The notes beneath the pieces are model-generated. The model was not told the origin of the DNA. It made no database searches and was given only the letters and a program-made list of their open reading frames with translations. Shown here piece by piece: positions 41,906 through 52,882 of a DNA stretch of 64,000 nt. Where the stretch lies: contig CAXKWD010000006.1 of NCBI GenBank assembly GCA_964059195.1, forward strand, positions 7,990,530-8,054,529. Direction: 5' to 3'. Position 1 is the first letter of the stretch, and the number at the start of each line of letters is the position of its first letter. Source of the DNA: Ectobius pallidus (Eukaryota > Arthropoda > Insecta > Blattodea > Ectobiidae). Made by a program: the position numbers and the translations under genes.

Positions 41906-42314
41906 CCGCATGGCGTTCCACACACACTTTTTTTTTAATAAGTATCAAAACTAATTGTTTCACTTTAATACATTTTCGTGAAAATCAGCTTTAAATTTTA
42001 ATTCATACGATTTGCAAGATACTTTGTACAATATATACTTTTTTTTTAATTTGAAATTTTTACATGTAAAACAATTCGGATGGTAAGCCAATGAACATCT
42101 GAATGAATCAGTCTTGTACACACTCTAATTAACTATTAACTCTCAAAATAATTATTACAACCGTAGACGGCACATATCATGCCACCTACATAACCGGACA
42201 TTTTCTTTAGGCCTATGTTGTATTTATTATTTTACTCAGGGGTGCCCACCCCCCAAAACTTCATTGCTCACCCCCCAAACTTCATTGCTCACCCCCAACC
42301 CAATTGCCTGTCGA

Positions 42315-43402
42315 CAAGGGCGCCCATATGATATTTTCTAGGGGGGGGGATTTTTTAAATTAATTTATTTTTTGTCGCTTTAACTTCTTGGGCCACTTTG
42401 TATTTTATATTAATAATATAATAAGTAGCCAGAAAATAATTGCGGGGAGGGTCGGAAGTGCGGGGGGGTTTGGAATACCCCCAAAAAAGGGGTCGGGGTT
42501 CATCCCAGAAAATTTTTAAATATTGAACTAATGAAAATCACATTTTACGCTATTTTAGCACTCAAAAACTAGTTAAGAAATTTGTTTACCATACTCTAAG
42601 ACATGCCAATGTAAACAAGAAAATGTTACCTAAGTCGGATGTCCACCCCGGGAAATTTTTAAATATTGAACTAATGAAAATCTCACATTTTACGCTATTT
42701 TAGCACTGAAAACTAGTTATGAAATTTGTTTACCATACTCTAAGACATTTCAATGTACATAAGAAATCATTACCTAGGTGGGGGGTCCAGCCCCGGAAAT
42801 TTTAAAATATTGAATTAATGAAAATCACATTTTACGCTATTTTAGCACTAAAATACTAGTTAGGAAATTTGTTTACCATACTCTAAGACATGCCAATGTA
42901 AACAAGAAAATGTTACCTAAGTCGAGTGTCCACCCCCGGGAAATTTTTAAATGTTGAACTAATGAAAATCATATTTTACGCTATTTTAGCACTGAAAAAC
43001 TAGTTAGAAAATTTGTTTACTATACTCTAAGACATGGCAACTTAAACATGAAATTGTTACCTAAATTATAATACTTATTACTATTTATAACAAAAGTTAA
43101 ATAGCACATGGAACAGTGGACACAATAGGCCTACTCATTATGTTATGAAAACAAAATAACTGCTATATCATATTTGACACACCAACAAATCTTGTTTAAT
43201 TAAATAAATATATTTTTTAAATACAAATATAGAATTTTAGGTTTTGACTCTTGGGGGTCTGAACCCCCCTTTAATAATCCACCATGTTGTCGATTTGGTA
43301 AAACTTCTGCAATTAAAATAATTGTCTTAAAAGAAAAACACCTGACGATAATAATTAATATTATACATTTTTTTCCTTGCGCCCCCCCCGGGTACGCCCA
43401 TG
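42315..43402. mobile_element. hAT-like MITE with internal tandem units (copy 2)
   Basis: Ends CAAGGGCGCCCATATG and ...CGCCCATG, with a target duplication CCTGTCGA / GCTGTCGA (7 of 8). It carries four roughly 130-bp units, against two in the copy at 6538-7354. Poly-C and poly-G tracts border the ends. No coding capacity. Confidence 0.88.
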
Positions 43403-43689
43403 GCTGTCGAAATTCTTCATCTTTATCTTTATAAAGAATTAAAAGAGACCTTTTAAAGTTATAGAACTTGGCCGTTTTTATTTTTAACATATAAAACTCT
43501 AATTTTGCAACAATTTTCAACCCCCGGCCAGAAAATTCATAACACGATAATATTCCCCCCCCCCAGAAATTTCAATGACGCAGTCTTCGTCCTAACCCCC
43601 CCCCCCGTGGGCACCCTGTTTTACTAGAATTTATATTATATTTTCGTACACAAAACACAACAGACAAACGTTAACTATATCAGCTGACG

Positions 43690-43930
43690 AGTAACTGCCC
43701 ATTCCTGCTCACTGGCGGCGCTAGTAGTAGCGTGTCCCGGAAAAAGACAGGGAGTGGACGGTATTACTTATTGAGAGTATTTGACGAGGTGTTGCCTTTT
43801 TATGTGCGGAGTCAAATTTCAATTTCTCTGTGTACGGCCATGCACACAGTGTACTATTTTCAAATGGTGGTAGGACTGTTCCACTTGTCTGTCAAAGATG
43901 TTATATCTTACACTAGATGTCGTACTTAGC
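43690..43930 (+). repeat. LINE X-like 5' end fragment, opposite orientation
   Basis: CTGCCCATTCCTGCTCA and GTATTACTTATTGAGAGTAT, then TTTGAC, match the reverse complement of 41000-41105, the 5' end of LINE X. The segment reads away from LINE X, so two related 5' ends face each other across 2.6 kb. Confidence 0.6.
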
Positions 43931-43949
43931 CTATTACCTATTACCATTC

Positions 43950-44825
43950 GAACACACACACTGACAAACTTTTTTCATTACACCCACATTTTTCCAATTA
44001 CACTGCAGAACTAGTTGCCATTAGACAAGCGCTTGCCTCCATCCATACACACAATACACACATTATCATTTGTACAGACTCACAAAGTGCTATTCAGCAA
44101 ATAGTTAAGTATAACCCCCGCCCTACTCTAGGGTGGTGGGAAACAAATTGTAAATACTTCATACACAAACAAACAGAACATAACAATCACATCACACTCC
44201 TTTGGATACCAGCACACCGTAACATTACGGGTAATGAAAGGGCAGATAAACTTGCCAAAATGTCTGCACAATCACACACACAACACACTTTTCTAGTTCC
44301 CATTCAAGATATAACCAAACAACATATACAAGACCTTCGACAACGACACATATCCAACACACACATACGTCCATGGTTCTATAAGGCTGCAATACCCAGA
44401 ACACATGTTTCTTTAATTTCTAAAATTAAACTAAATGTAGCTGTTACGCCCAAATACTTACACAAAATAAGAAAATTAGAAACCCCCCTGTGTGATTGCG
44501 GGGAAATAGGAGACATTAATCACATATTTTTTGGATGTAGTTTATTCAAACAACAAATTGACCAACTTTATTATCATATTTATAAATACAAAGGTACAGG
44601 ACCATGGACTATTACATCACTTATACATGACGATGAAATACACATGAGCCATATATTACATAAACACCTTACTAACTGCAAGATGAAAGTTTAAACAAAC
44701 AATAGTACCAACCTCCCACATATACTTTCCCTTCTTACAATAAACTCCTTATGACGCTGATACTCCAAGACTGTGAGAGGGGCGTCGTAAAATAACCTGG
44801 AAGAAGAAGAAGAAGAAGAAGAAGT
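43950..44825 (+). mobile_element. 5'-truncated LINE with RNase H domain
   Basis: The frame open from about 43955 to 44694 carries the RNase H motifs AELVAIRQAL, ICTDSQSAIQ and LLWIPAHRNITGNERADKLA, followed by a CCHC-like LCDCG...INHIFFGC segment. This is the C-terminal arrangement of I/R1/Jockey-type LINEs. A (GAA)n tail ends it near 44825. EN and RT are missing. Confidence 0.85.
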
Positions 44826-45233
44826 ACTTACCTATCCCTACTGGGCAGAATGCTGACGCCAATACGCCATCTTGGAAAAGGGCAGAAAGTGCGCGGGAAC
44901 TTCAAAAACGTTAATATTGTAATGAACAAAAGGACATTTTAATAATACATTTTTCTATACATCAGATGTGATAAAATAATATCAACACAATTCTATATTT
45001 GATAATAGGCTACACACTTAAAAATACTTTATTTAAGGATCATTACAAAAACTATAACACTCTTAAAAACTATTTACAATGTAGGGTCATTCTGTTGTCA
45101 GATCAACACACCTATTAAACCTCACCTTTCCAGATTTGGATGAAATTTTGTAGAGAGGTAGTTTTCATGTATATTAAGAGAAATACAAATTGAAATATTT
45201 CAATCCGTTTTCAAAATAAAGCCATGTAAAGCA
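44826..45233. other. Unassigned AT-rich sequence
   Basis: No frame, RNA or repeat recognised. Confidence 0.4.
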
Positions 45234-46447
45234 TTAAAAGAATAACAAAAATCACATCAAAAACATATCTTTCAACTGATAGAGCAACTCTTCAAATTAA
45301 CCTACAGAGGAGGGAAAGGTATAATTTTTTAGCATTTTTATAAGCTTTCCAATAATATATAATAAAAAATAATTCTAATGAAATTTATTTTTCAAAATTC
45401 AAAGTAAAAATTTTGAATTTGGAAAAAGTAAATTTTTAAAAATTTTCAAAAAATCCTAGGAAATAGCTTATACCAATGTTAAATGAGTACCGAATTTGAA
45501 GATGGGATGGGAATGGGTTCGTAGTTAAAAAATTAAAACACTTCGGTACATCATTTAACATTGGTATAAGTTATTTCCTAGGATTTTTTGAAAATTTTTA
45601 AAAATGTACTTTTTTCAAAATTCAAAATGTTCACTTTGAATTTTGAAAAGAAATTCATTAGAGCTGTTATGTTTTACACATCATTGTAAATTATGGGGAA
45701 ATAGCTGCCACTCTAAAAGTCTTTTTATTCTTCAAAAACAAGCAATTAGATTAATCTGTAAACTACCCAACAGAGCTCATTGCAGAAATATATTTACTAG
45801 ACTTAATATTATGTCGCTACCCTGCTTGTATATCTTTTAGTGTCTACTATATATTAAAAACAACCTCAAATATTTTCATTTAAATTCTGATTCACATACT
45901 TATTATACTCGACATAGTAATGATATTAAAAAAGACTTCTGCTATTTTTCCACTACTCAAAACAGTTTTAAGTCTACCTCTGCTAAATTATTCAACAAAC
46001 TACCACCCTCCATCAGAACTTTAGAACCTGTGAAATACAGGAGAATCTTAAAGAAACTGCTTACTCGAAATTGCTTCTATACTACAGAAGAGTTCCTGAA
46101 TTATACTTTCTAGACTGGCTTATAGAATAATTTTGACCTTTTGTACATGTTGTAGTGTCTGTTAAGGTATTTATACACTATTTATTGTATACAGGTTTTA
46201 TTTTCAACATCTTATGTATAGTAACCTATTGTATATCAATGTATTTTTTTATATTAATTCTTGTATACTTGTCTATACAAACATTACACTGTAATTGTAT
46301 TGTGAAAAGACAATAAAATTCTATTCTATTCTATTCTTGTAAAAAATGCTAAAAAATGACACTTTTTCCACCTCTGTAGGTTAATTAGAAGAGTTGTTAT
46401 ATCAGTTGAAAGATATGTTTTTGATGTGATTTTTGTTATTTTAAAAA
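45234..46447. mobile_element. Foldback element with long inverted arms, interrupted by a LINE
   Basis: The left arm (45234-45492) pairs with 45546-45662 plus 46339-46447, with a spacer of about 50 bp in the centre. Matching landmarks are ATCCTAGGAAATA and TATTTCCTAGGAT around the loop, and CAAATTAACCTACAGAGG with CCTCTGTAGGTTAATT outside. The right arm is split by a LINE fragment at 45663-46338. Confidence 0.82.
45663..46338 (+). mobile_element. LINE 3' fragment inside the foldback arm
   Basis: Translated segments include FILQKQAIRLICKLPNRAHC and, after a frame break, TYYTRHSNDIKK and NKLPPSIRTLE, the post-RT region. It ends with AATAAAATTCTATTCTATTC repeats. The family is close to LINE Y at 46455-48365. 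Confidence 0.8.
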
Positions 46448-46760
46448 AATACTTTAATAATAATAATAATAATAACTTTATTGTCATATAAACATTCAAT
46501 GATGCATTGACATCGTCTGACTACAAAATTTACAATCTATTTAAAATTAATAAACAATAAAAGTGTACCAGAATATGAAATAAAATAGATAACTACAATA
46601 ATAAATGATCATGTGTGTTTATCCCAATCAATTTCATAAAATTCCTGAATATTATATAAACATTCAGACACAAGTATGGCTTTAATATTATTCTTGAATG
46701 CTGAGATTGGCAATTTTTTTATTCTAGGTGGTATGGCATTATAGAGCTTAATCGACATAT

Positions 46761-48326
46761 TTAAAAGCTTTTCTGAGAGCTACTGTAGTGTACATGCTGA
46801 GTTCTTAGATTATTACTATTTCTTGTATTATATTGGTGTATGTCACTGTTTAATGTAAAGTGGTTTACATTCGTATGTACATAATTAATACTAAAGAACA
46901 CACACAAAGAAGGTAAGGTCAGAACACCAAGCTTGATAAATAGGGGTTTACAATGAGTTCTATTATTGACATTACAAATAATCCTAATAGCCTTTTTCTG
47001 CAATGTAAAAATTCTTTGAGAGTGCGAACTAAAGCCCCATAGTAATATTCCATAACTTAATAGACTCTGAATTTGAGAGTAATATACTTTTAGTAGTACT
47101 GTGGAGTCTACAGAGTATTTTAGTCTTCTTAGCATGAACATGCCTTTAGCCAGTTTTTTGCTAAGGCAATCTATATGTGCATACCATGTCAAATTTCTAT
47201 CAAGAATTATACCTAGGAATTTTATAGGTTCTGTCAAAGCCCTATTTACACATACCCTATCAAAGGTAAATGTTACATCACAAATTTTTTCTAGATCCAA
47301 TGAAAGATTGTTACTTGCACACCAGTCATTTATTCGCAAAGAACTAATATTTAGGCAGTCATCAACTTCATATCTATTATTGCAGCTTACTTTCAAACCA
47401 AAATCATCCGCAAATAAAAACCCTTCATTTGATACATTTTCTACATTAAAAATTAAATCATTTATATAAATATTAAAAAGTATAGGCCCGAGTATAGAGC
47501 CTTGAGGGACACCATACTTAATTTGCCTTCCAGCGGAATAATGTCCATCTTTGTATACAAACTGAGTACGACTACTAAGATAAGATAGAATGAGATCAGT
47601 CGAGTCAGAATTAAAACCATAGTAAAGGAGCTTATTTATAAGAATGTGGTGCTTCACGGTATCAAAAGCCTTGGACATGTCAAATGATCTAAAACTAACA
47701 GATAAACCTTTTTCTAAGTCAGCAATAACATTACTTATTAACCTAACTACTGCATTACTAGTGTTTCTCTTGGGTCTGAAACCATATTGTTTGTCAGTAA
47801 ATAATTCATTCTTTTCAAAATATTTAGACATCTGTTCATTCAATAGAGCTTCGAATACTTTGGAAATTACATGGACTATAGATATTGGCCTATAGTTATT
47901 TATTTGCTTATTATCTCCCTTCTTGTAGACAGGTATTACTTTAATGTTTTTCATTGTACTAGGAAAAGTGCTATTGCCAATGAGACAATCATTAAATAGG
48001 TGTGTTAAAACCTCACATATATAACTAGCAGATATTTTTAGGATTTCAGTATTAACACTATAAATATCTAGACACTTGCTATTATTAAGACTAAGAATTT
48101 TAATAAACATGTCCTCAACACTCACATCCTGGAAACTGAAAGTTTTACTAGGTTTGACACACTTATTAATGTAATAATTACTATCATAATTTCTGACAGC
48201 CACTTTGTTACTCACTTCAGCAACATGATCAATAAAAAAGTTGTTGAACGAATTCGGGCTTATATCCTCACCAGATCCAGCAGCTTTACTATTATAATTG
48301 GTTAAGCTATTAATCACATCCCACAA
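46761..48326 (-). pseudogene. LINE Y reverse transcriptase
   Basis: About 520 codons are open. The RT motifs are present: NNYRPISIVHVISKVFE, QYGFRPKRNTSNA, FDMSKAFDTVKHHIL, GVPQGSILGPILFNIYIND and FADDFGLKV (the catalytic box, with F instead of Y at the first position). The tail has LQKKAIRIICNVNNRTHC and HQYNTRNSNN. The domain itself is intact, but the element is split upstream and an in-frame stop lies at about 49125, so it is not functional as a whole. Confidence 0.9.
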
Positions 48327-48365
48327 AGCTTTGCTTTTATTTTTTGAACCCTCAATTTGTTTATT

Positions 48366-49100
48366 ACTAGGATGTGCCCGCGGCTTCGCCCACGATAATT
48401 AATTGAAAAATTAGACATTAATAGTGTAATAATTATTAAAACATTATATTTATTAACACTTGCACGCGAATCATTCTTCAACTAAACCATTAATAATTAA
48501 TGAAACAGCTAAAATTCCGGCTTTAGAGTACATTCCACGATTAGAAATTGCTACCTGGGAAAACGATCTCAGATTCGATTATGCAGTTCCAAAGATAACT
48601 GTGAACCACTGCCTTCTAAACTGTATAGGCTAATTCTCGTGCGTAATTCTCGAGACGGCGGTGGATAATACGTATCGTTTTTCAACTGTTTGTTGACAGA
48701 TGAATGAGATGTGAATTTTATTTGATAAATTCAGTGTAATTTTCAGACAGCGATATTTCAAGAGTTAAATCATCAATATTTTACTGCTGGTGCCCCCGGC
48801 TTCGCCCGCCATTATTCATTGACTCCAGGATTTTTAATTAATTTACACTGGTAGATTATTAAAAATGTTTGTGGTTCAGAGCTATGAAAATTGTAAGTAA
48901 AAATAAAATTAGAATATTTGTTCATTGTGTTCATTTCACTTAGGCCTTATATAAGAAAGAAACGGTTTTCCTAATCTTGTAGTCGTCATGAAAGTTTAGA
49001 CTGCGAGAGACGAACATCGCCGAGTATACCCAAGTATACCCGATGTCTCACGAAGCGGGCGAGCAAGCACGCTATTTAGGGCCGTTGAATTGTATAAGAG
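48366..49100. repeat. Repeat mosaic inserted in LINE Y
   Basis: It starts GGATGTGCCCGCGGCTTCGCCCACG-like sequence. A second degenerate copy of the CCGGCTTCGCCC motif occurs at 48785-48810. It contains a CACTGCC...GGCGGTG micro-MITE (48607-48663). The exact boundaries and class are uncertain. Confidence 0.5.
48607..48663. mobile_element. 57-bp CACTGCC...GGCGGTG micro-MITE
   Basis: Its ends are those of the element at 38317-38807 (CACTGCCTTCTAAACTGTAT and TCTCGAGACGGCGGTG), with only about 20 bp between. The flanking octamers (CTGTGAAC, GATAATAC) do not match, so the duplication has decayed or is absent. Confidence 0.7.
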
Positions 49101-50193
49101 TAGATAATATGATATTTTTGCATATTTTATAGCTTTCCTATAATTTTTTTACAATTTTTAAATTTATCATTCATTTGTTTGTTTTTAAACAACTTTCCTA
49201 ACCTATAATATCTGTCACACTGCTCTTTTAATTTTAAAAGATCAATGGTATACCATCTATTAACTACCTTTAATTTTCTAGTTTTAGTTTCAATTAGAGG
49301 AAAGGCACCATTAACAGCCCACATATATAAATCCATAAACTTCTTGAATTTATCGTTAACATCCTTCTGTATGTAAACTTCAATCCAGTTAATATTAGAC
49401 AATAATTTTATAAATAAAGTAATACTCTCATTGGATATCAGTCTCTTAAGTTTTTTCTTTTTCTGTAAAGGTTGTACAACATCTACAGCTATTTTAAAAT
49501 TAAATAACAATGCATTATGATCAGACAGATACGAATTAATTACACAAGTCTTGCATCTACTGGTATGAATGTCTGTTGTTATGTTATCAATGCACTTTCC
49601 ACCATTTAATAATCCAGGTCTTGTAATCTCTTCAGTAGTAATATGTAGGCCAAATCAGTCAAATAAATTGATCAAGTCTTTTTTGAATTTATCATCACTA
49701 GGGCTAGGACTTTTAGGTAAATACATATTTTTTTTGCTATTACTTATGACTTCTGGACTTTGTCAAAGTTTCGGTTGGGACCTTTGGATTCAAAATACTG
49801 AGCTGCATATCACATAAAAAAAAATATTTTCGATATTTCTTATTTGAATAAATATTTTTGGTAACTTAATTATTTTTACATATTTTACACATATCATGTT
49901 TAGAAATGAATATTTTGACAGTTTTTGTAATATTTTACCACATATCATGTTTAGAAATGAATATTTTGACAGTTTTTGTCAAATTGCGCCAAATTTTCAA
50001 TGTGTTGCGTTGTTATGTTCAGTTAGAGAATAAATCAGGGCGGATTTGGCCTTCATTTGTGCCAATTTCTGTTTCCTCTCACACTGCATTACTAAGTTGG
50101 AAACAACAAAACAATTGTTGACAGAATCAATAAAAAGAAATCATACACATTGAAAACAAACTTAACTAAATCAGTGGTTCAAAAGCAAACAAA

Positions 50194-50478
50194 ATGAAAG
50201 AAAAATTCCTGTCATGCCTAAATAAGAATGAAGGGTTACAAGTGTTGCGCAAGATTTCAGATATTTTAATGGGTAACAGTGTAGAGAACTTGGAGCAGAT
50301 GGAACATCTGAGTGTCAGTGTTACAAATATGCAAGATGTAGAACGTACATTTTCAAGATACAAGTCTCTGTTCCGTGAAAATCGTCACAGCTTTAAGATG
50401 CACAACTTAAGATCTACTTTTGTCGTTCACTGCAACAGTTCTACACTTAAAATAAAATTAATTTACTATATGAGTTGA
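50194..50478 (+). pseudogene. hAT transposase C-terminal fragment
   Basis: The 94-codon frame contains VTNMQDVERTFSRYKSLF, then RHSFKMHNLRSTFVVHCN, the pattern of the hATC dimerisation domain (usually 'SVxSERxFS ... ENLxxxLxI'). The catalytic DDE core is missing. The last codons run into the left arm of a palindrome. Confidence 0.75.
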
Positions 50479-50664
50479 CATAAACAAACTTTTTGCTTCA
50501 CTTACCATATTTTTGGTATGACGCGTTTCAAGGAGCCTCCTCCCCATTTTCAAATACTCTGTCAACAGTTGAAAATGGGGAGGAGGCTCCTTGAAACGCG
50601 TCATACCAAAAATATGGTAAGTGAAGCAAAAAGTGTGTTTATGTCAACTCATATAGTAAATTAA
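50458..50664. repeat. Near-perfect palindrome, 96-bp arms, 15-bp loop
   Basis: Arms 50458-50553 and 50569-50664 pair with a single mismatch noted (CAAACT/CACACT). The transcript would form a long hairpin. Confidence 0.95.
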
Positions 50665-50999
50665 GTTTATTATAGTTGCTTCACTGTATAAAGTTCCACA
50701 AAGTCTTTATTATTATTTATAGTTCTACACTTGCTGACTAGAATGAGTAGATGAGTAGGGCTACTTCTGTAAATATTGGTTAAATAAGTTAATTAAAATA
50801 ATTTCATATTTTTTAACATATTTTCGACTTTTTAAACACATAAAAAATAAATATTTTCGTTTTTATAAGCACCTAAAAATCCGAGCCCTAATCATCACCA
50901 TTAAATTTAACATTGAAGTCCGCACTTATAACTAAATTGTAGCTACACTTATATACAGCACTTAGCATATTTAGTCCATGTGCCAGACCCATCGGTCAT

Positions 51000-51689
51000 T
51001 ATAATTTGGGGGGACTGAATGAAACTTATACCACATGTTCCTGGGGTCATGTGGAGCAAAAATGTCGGGGGGGGGGCCATCATGAGGAGGTAGCTTTCAA
51101 ACATGGCGGCCATTCAAAATGGCGGACGACTGTGAATCTTTAAGTTCAAATATCTCGGGACTGGGTTCATCAATCTTGAATTTTGTTTTTTCAAAATGTA
51201 GGTTATTCTACTGGCTACATGTTTGTTCCACATGTATGTGGCCAAAAAATCAGTATTTATTGGTCAAAACTCTAAAAATCGGAAAAATAGGTTTTTTGAC
51301 ATTTACGTTTTGCGGTTTATTACTCTAACCGTTGGGTATATCGAAAAAGTGTCTGAAACAAAAGTTGTAGAAACACATCTCACCTTTAAAACGCAAAAAT
51401 GAAATCGAAGATCGGATCAATAGAATCCGAGATATCCAGATTCAAAGCGGGCGGAGCGGGGTTGAGCATGTTGACCGAGCGCTCGGTGCAGCCTAACGAG
51501 AGGCGAGACTTGGCGTAAAATCCTGCACTTTATTTATTTTCAGCCTCAGTAATTGCTTTATTACTAGATAAATTTACATTACCTACTAATGTGCACTATT
51601 TTTAACATGATTATTAAACACTTACTCATAAATACAATTAACAATTATATCGTTTATCTGGGAAATGGACATCAATAATTACCAACTCA
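51000..51689. other. Unassigned sequence
   Basis: It includes CAAACATGGCGGCCATTCAA and a poly-G tract, which look repeat-derived; no gene recognised. Confidence 0.35.
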
Positions 51690-51703
51690 TATAATATACT
51701 GTC

Positions 51704-52021
51704 GTCCGCCGGCGTGGTCTTGTGGTTAGCCTCGCTGACTACAGATCCGTCGGCCCGGGTTCGATTCCCGGTACCTCCTCGGATTTTTCTGAGGTAGGGA
51801 GGTCTGGTAGGGGTGCACTCAGCCTCGTGATTCAAACTCAGGAGCTACTTGATAGAGAAGTAGCGGCTCCGGTCAAGAAAACCACCATTAACGGCCGTGG
51901 GTGTCGGTATGCTGACCACATGCCCTCCAATCCTGCCATCTGCCTACGGGAGATGACGCAGCGGTCGGGTGGTAGGCCAAGTCCCGCCAGGGATGTAGCG
52001 CCACGGAGTTTAGTTTAGTTT
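51704..52021 (+). repeat. Full-length tRNA-derived SINE with 14-bp target duplication
   Basis: The head has an A box (GCGTGGTCTTGTGGTTAGC) and B box (GGGTTCGATTCCC). A body of about 240 bp follows, ending in GTTTAGTTTAGTTTT. The duplication TATAATATACTGTC is perfect at 51690-51703 and 52022-52035. Confidence 0.92.
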
Positions 52022-52078
52022 TATAATATACTGTCAAGGCTTTTATCTCCGATTTTTAAGATGAATAACTTTGCATAA

Positions 52079-52882
52079 CTAGCTGAACGCGTCAATAAAT
52101 CTTTGTTCCTTTTTGCACAAAAGCTTAAATCCTTCAACTTTCCCCTGGCCAGTTAAAGCATTGATTGTGTCGCATCCAGACCAGCAATAATACCCAATAA
52201 GAGCTGTAAAAAGCTGCTCGCCTAAGGCAGATACTATCTGGGAGACTTGCTTATCTGGTAAAACTGTTTTGTTTGTTTCCCGATTCAGAAGTTTTTGCTT
52301 TTTATGGTTTTGCAAAAACCTACAGCCAAAACTAATACATCTGTATTGATTGAAAAGCAAAGGAATGATTCAGATGATGTAGCGGCGTTCCTTGCATGCA
52401 GCATCATTCTGGAATCAGCTTATTCTTGAGTGCAGAACAGCTCAGGAACATTTTTGCTCCTAATATAAATGATCATGAAGCAGATTTCACCAACTGCTAC
52501 GAAGATTTCTAGGTTTCCAATTATGTTTTCAAATTTCAAATTTTATCATTATATTTTTGCCGTAACTGTTCATTAGAAGCGTCCTCCAACAAACCACTCT
52601 GTAGCCACCCTTGATTTCACTAAATTTGATACCTTCAGCTGTTCCGCTTTTTTCCCGCTCCAAAGATTTGATCGAAACCTCTGGATAATATATGTCAACC
52701 CTCCGACCTATATTCAAAACCTGCTTGAGAAAATTCGTTGACAATTCGTAAAACTTTTTTGTTCTCCTTTGATGGACTGAAGCACAGCCATTCAATCAAT
52801 GATGCAGGCCGAATCTTTTTCCGGCAGACTGGCAGGGGTGGTGTATATTTCCAAAAAAATGGGCAAACACTGATTTGTAGGT
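52079..52882 (-). pseudogene. 3' part of an uncharacterised transposon-associated gene
   Basis: The frames at 52529-52795 (VSIKSLEREKSG, GGYRVVCWRTLLMN) and 52079-52360 (ALIGYYCWSGCDTINALTGQ, GKVEGFKLL) match the pattern of a family I remember from many insect and cnidarian genomes with a 'TGCDTxSAxxxxGK' motif. Its function is unknown. The 5' part lies at 63570-64000 beyond the LTR element, so this is one gene interrupted by it. Frameshifts and stops are present. Confidence 0.55.

Larger units (their letters stand above)
49699..50890 (+). mobile_element. hAT element with transposase remnant and 8-bp duplication
   Basis: The ends TAGGGCTAGGACTTTTAGGT and, inverted, TAGGGCTCGGATTTTTAGGT bracket 1192 bp. 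The duplication ATCATCAC is perfect at 49691-49698 and 50891-50898. The frame at 50194-50478 encodes the hAT C-terminal dimerisation region. Most of the transposase is deleted. Confidence 0.93.
46455..50990 (-). mobile_element. LINE Y: APE-type non-LTR retrotransposon split by two insertions
   Basis: Segments on the minus strand: about 50899-50985 (endonuclease, NLVISADFNVKFNGDD), 49100-49698 (endonuclease end to linker) and 46455-48365 (reverse transcriptase). The two interruptions are a hAT element (49699-50890, 8-bp duplication) and a repeat mosaic (48366-49100). The 3' tail is an AATAATAAT run at 46455-46475. The upstream half of the endonuclease is absent. Confidence 0.88.
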
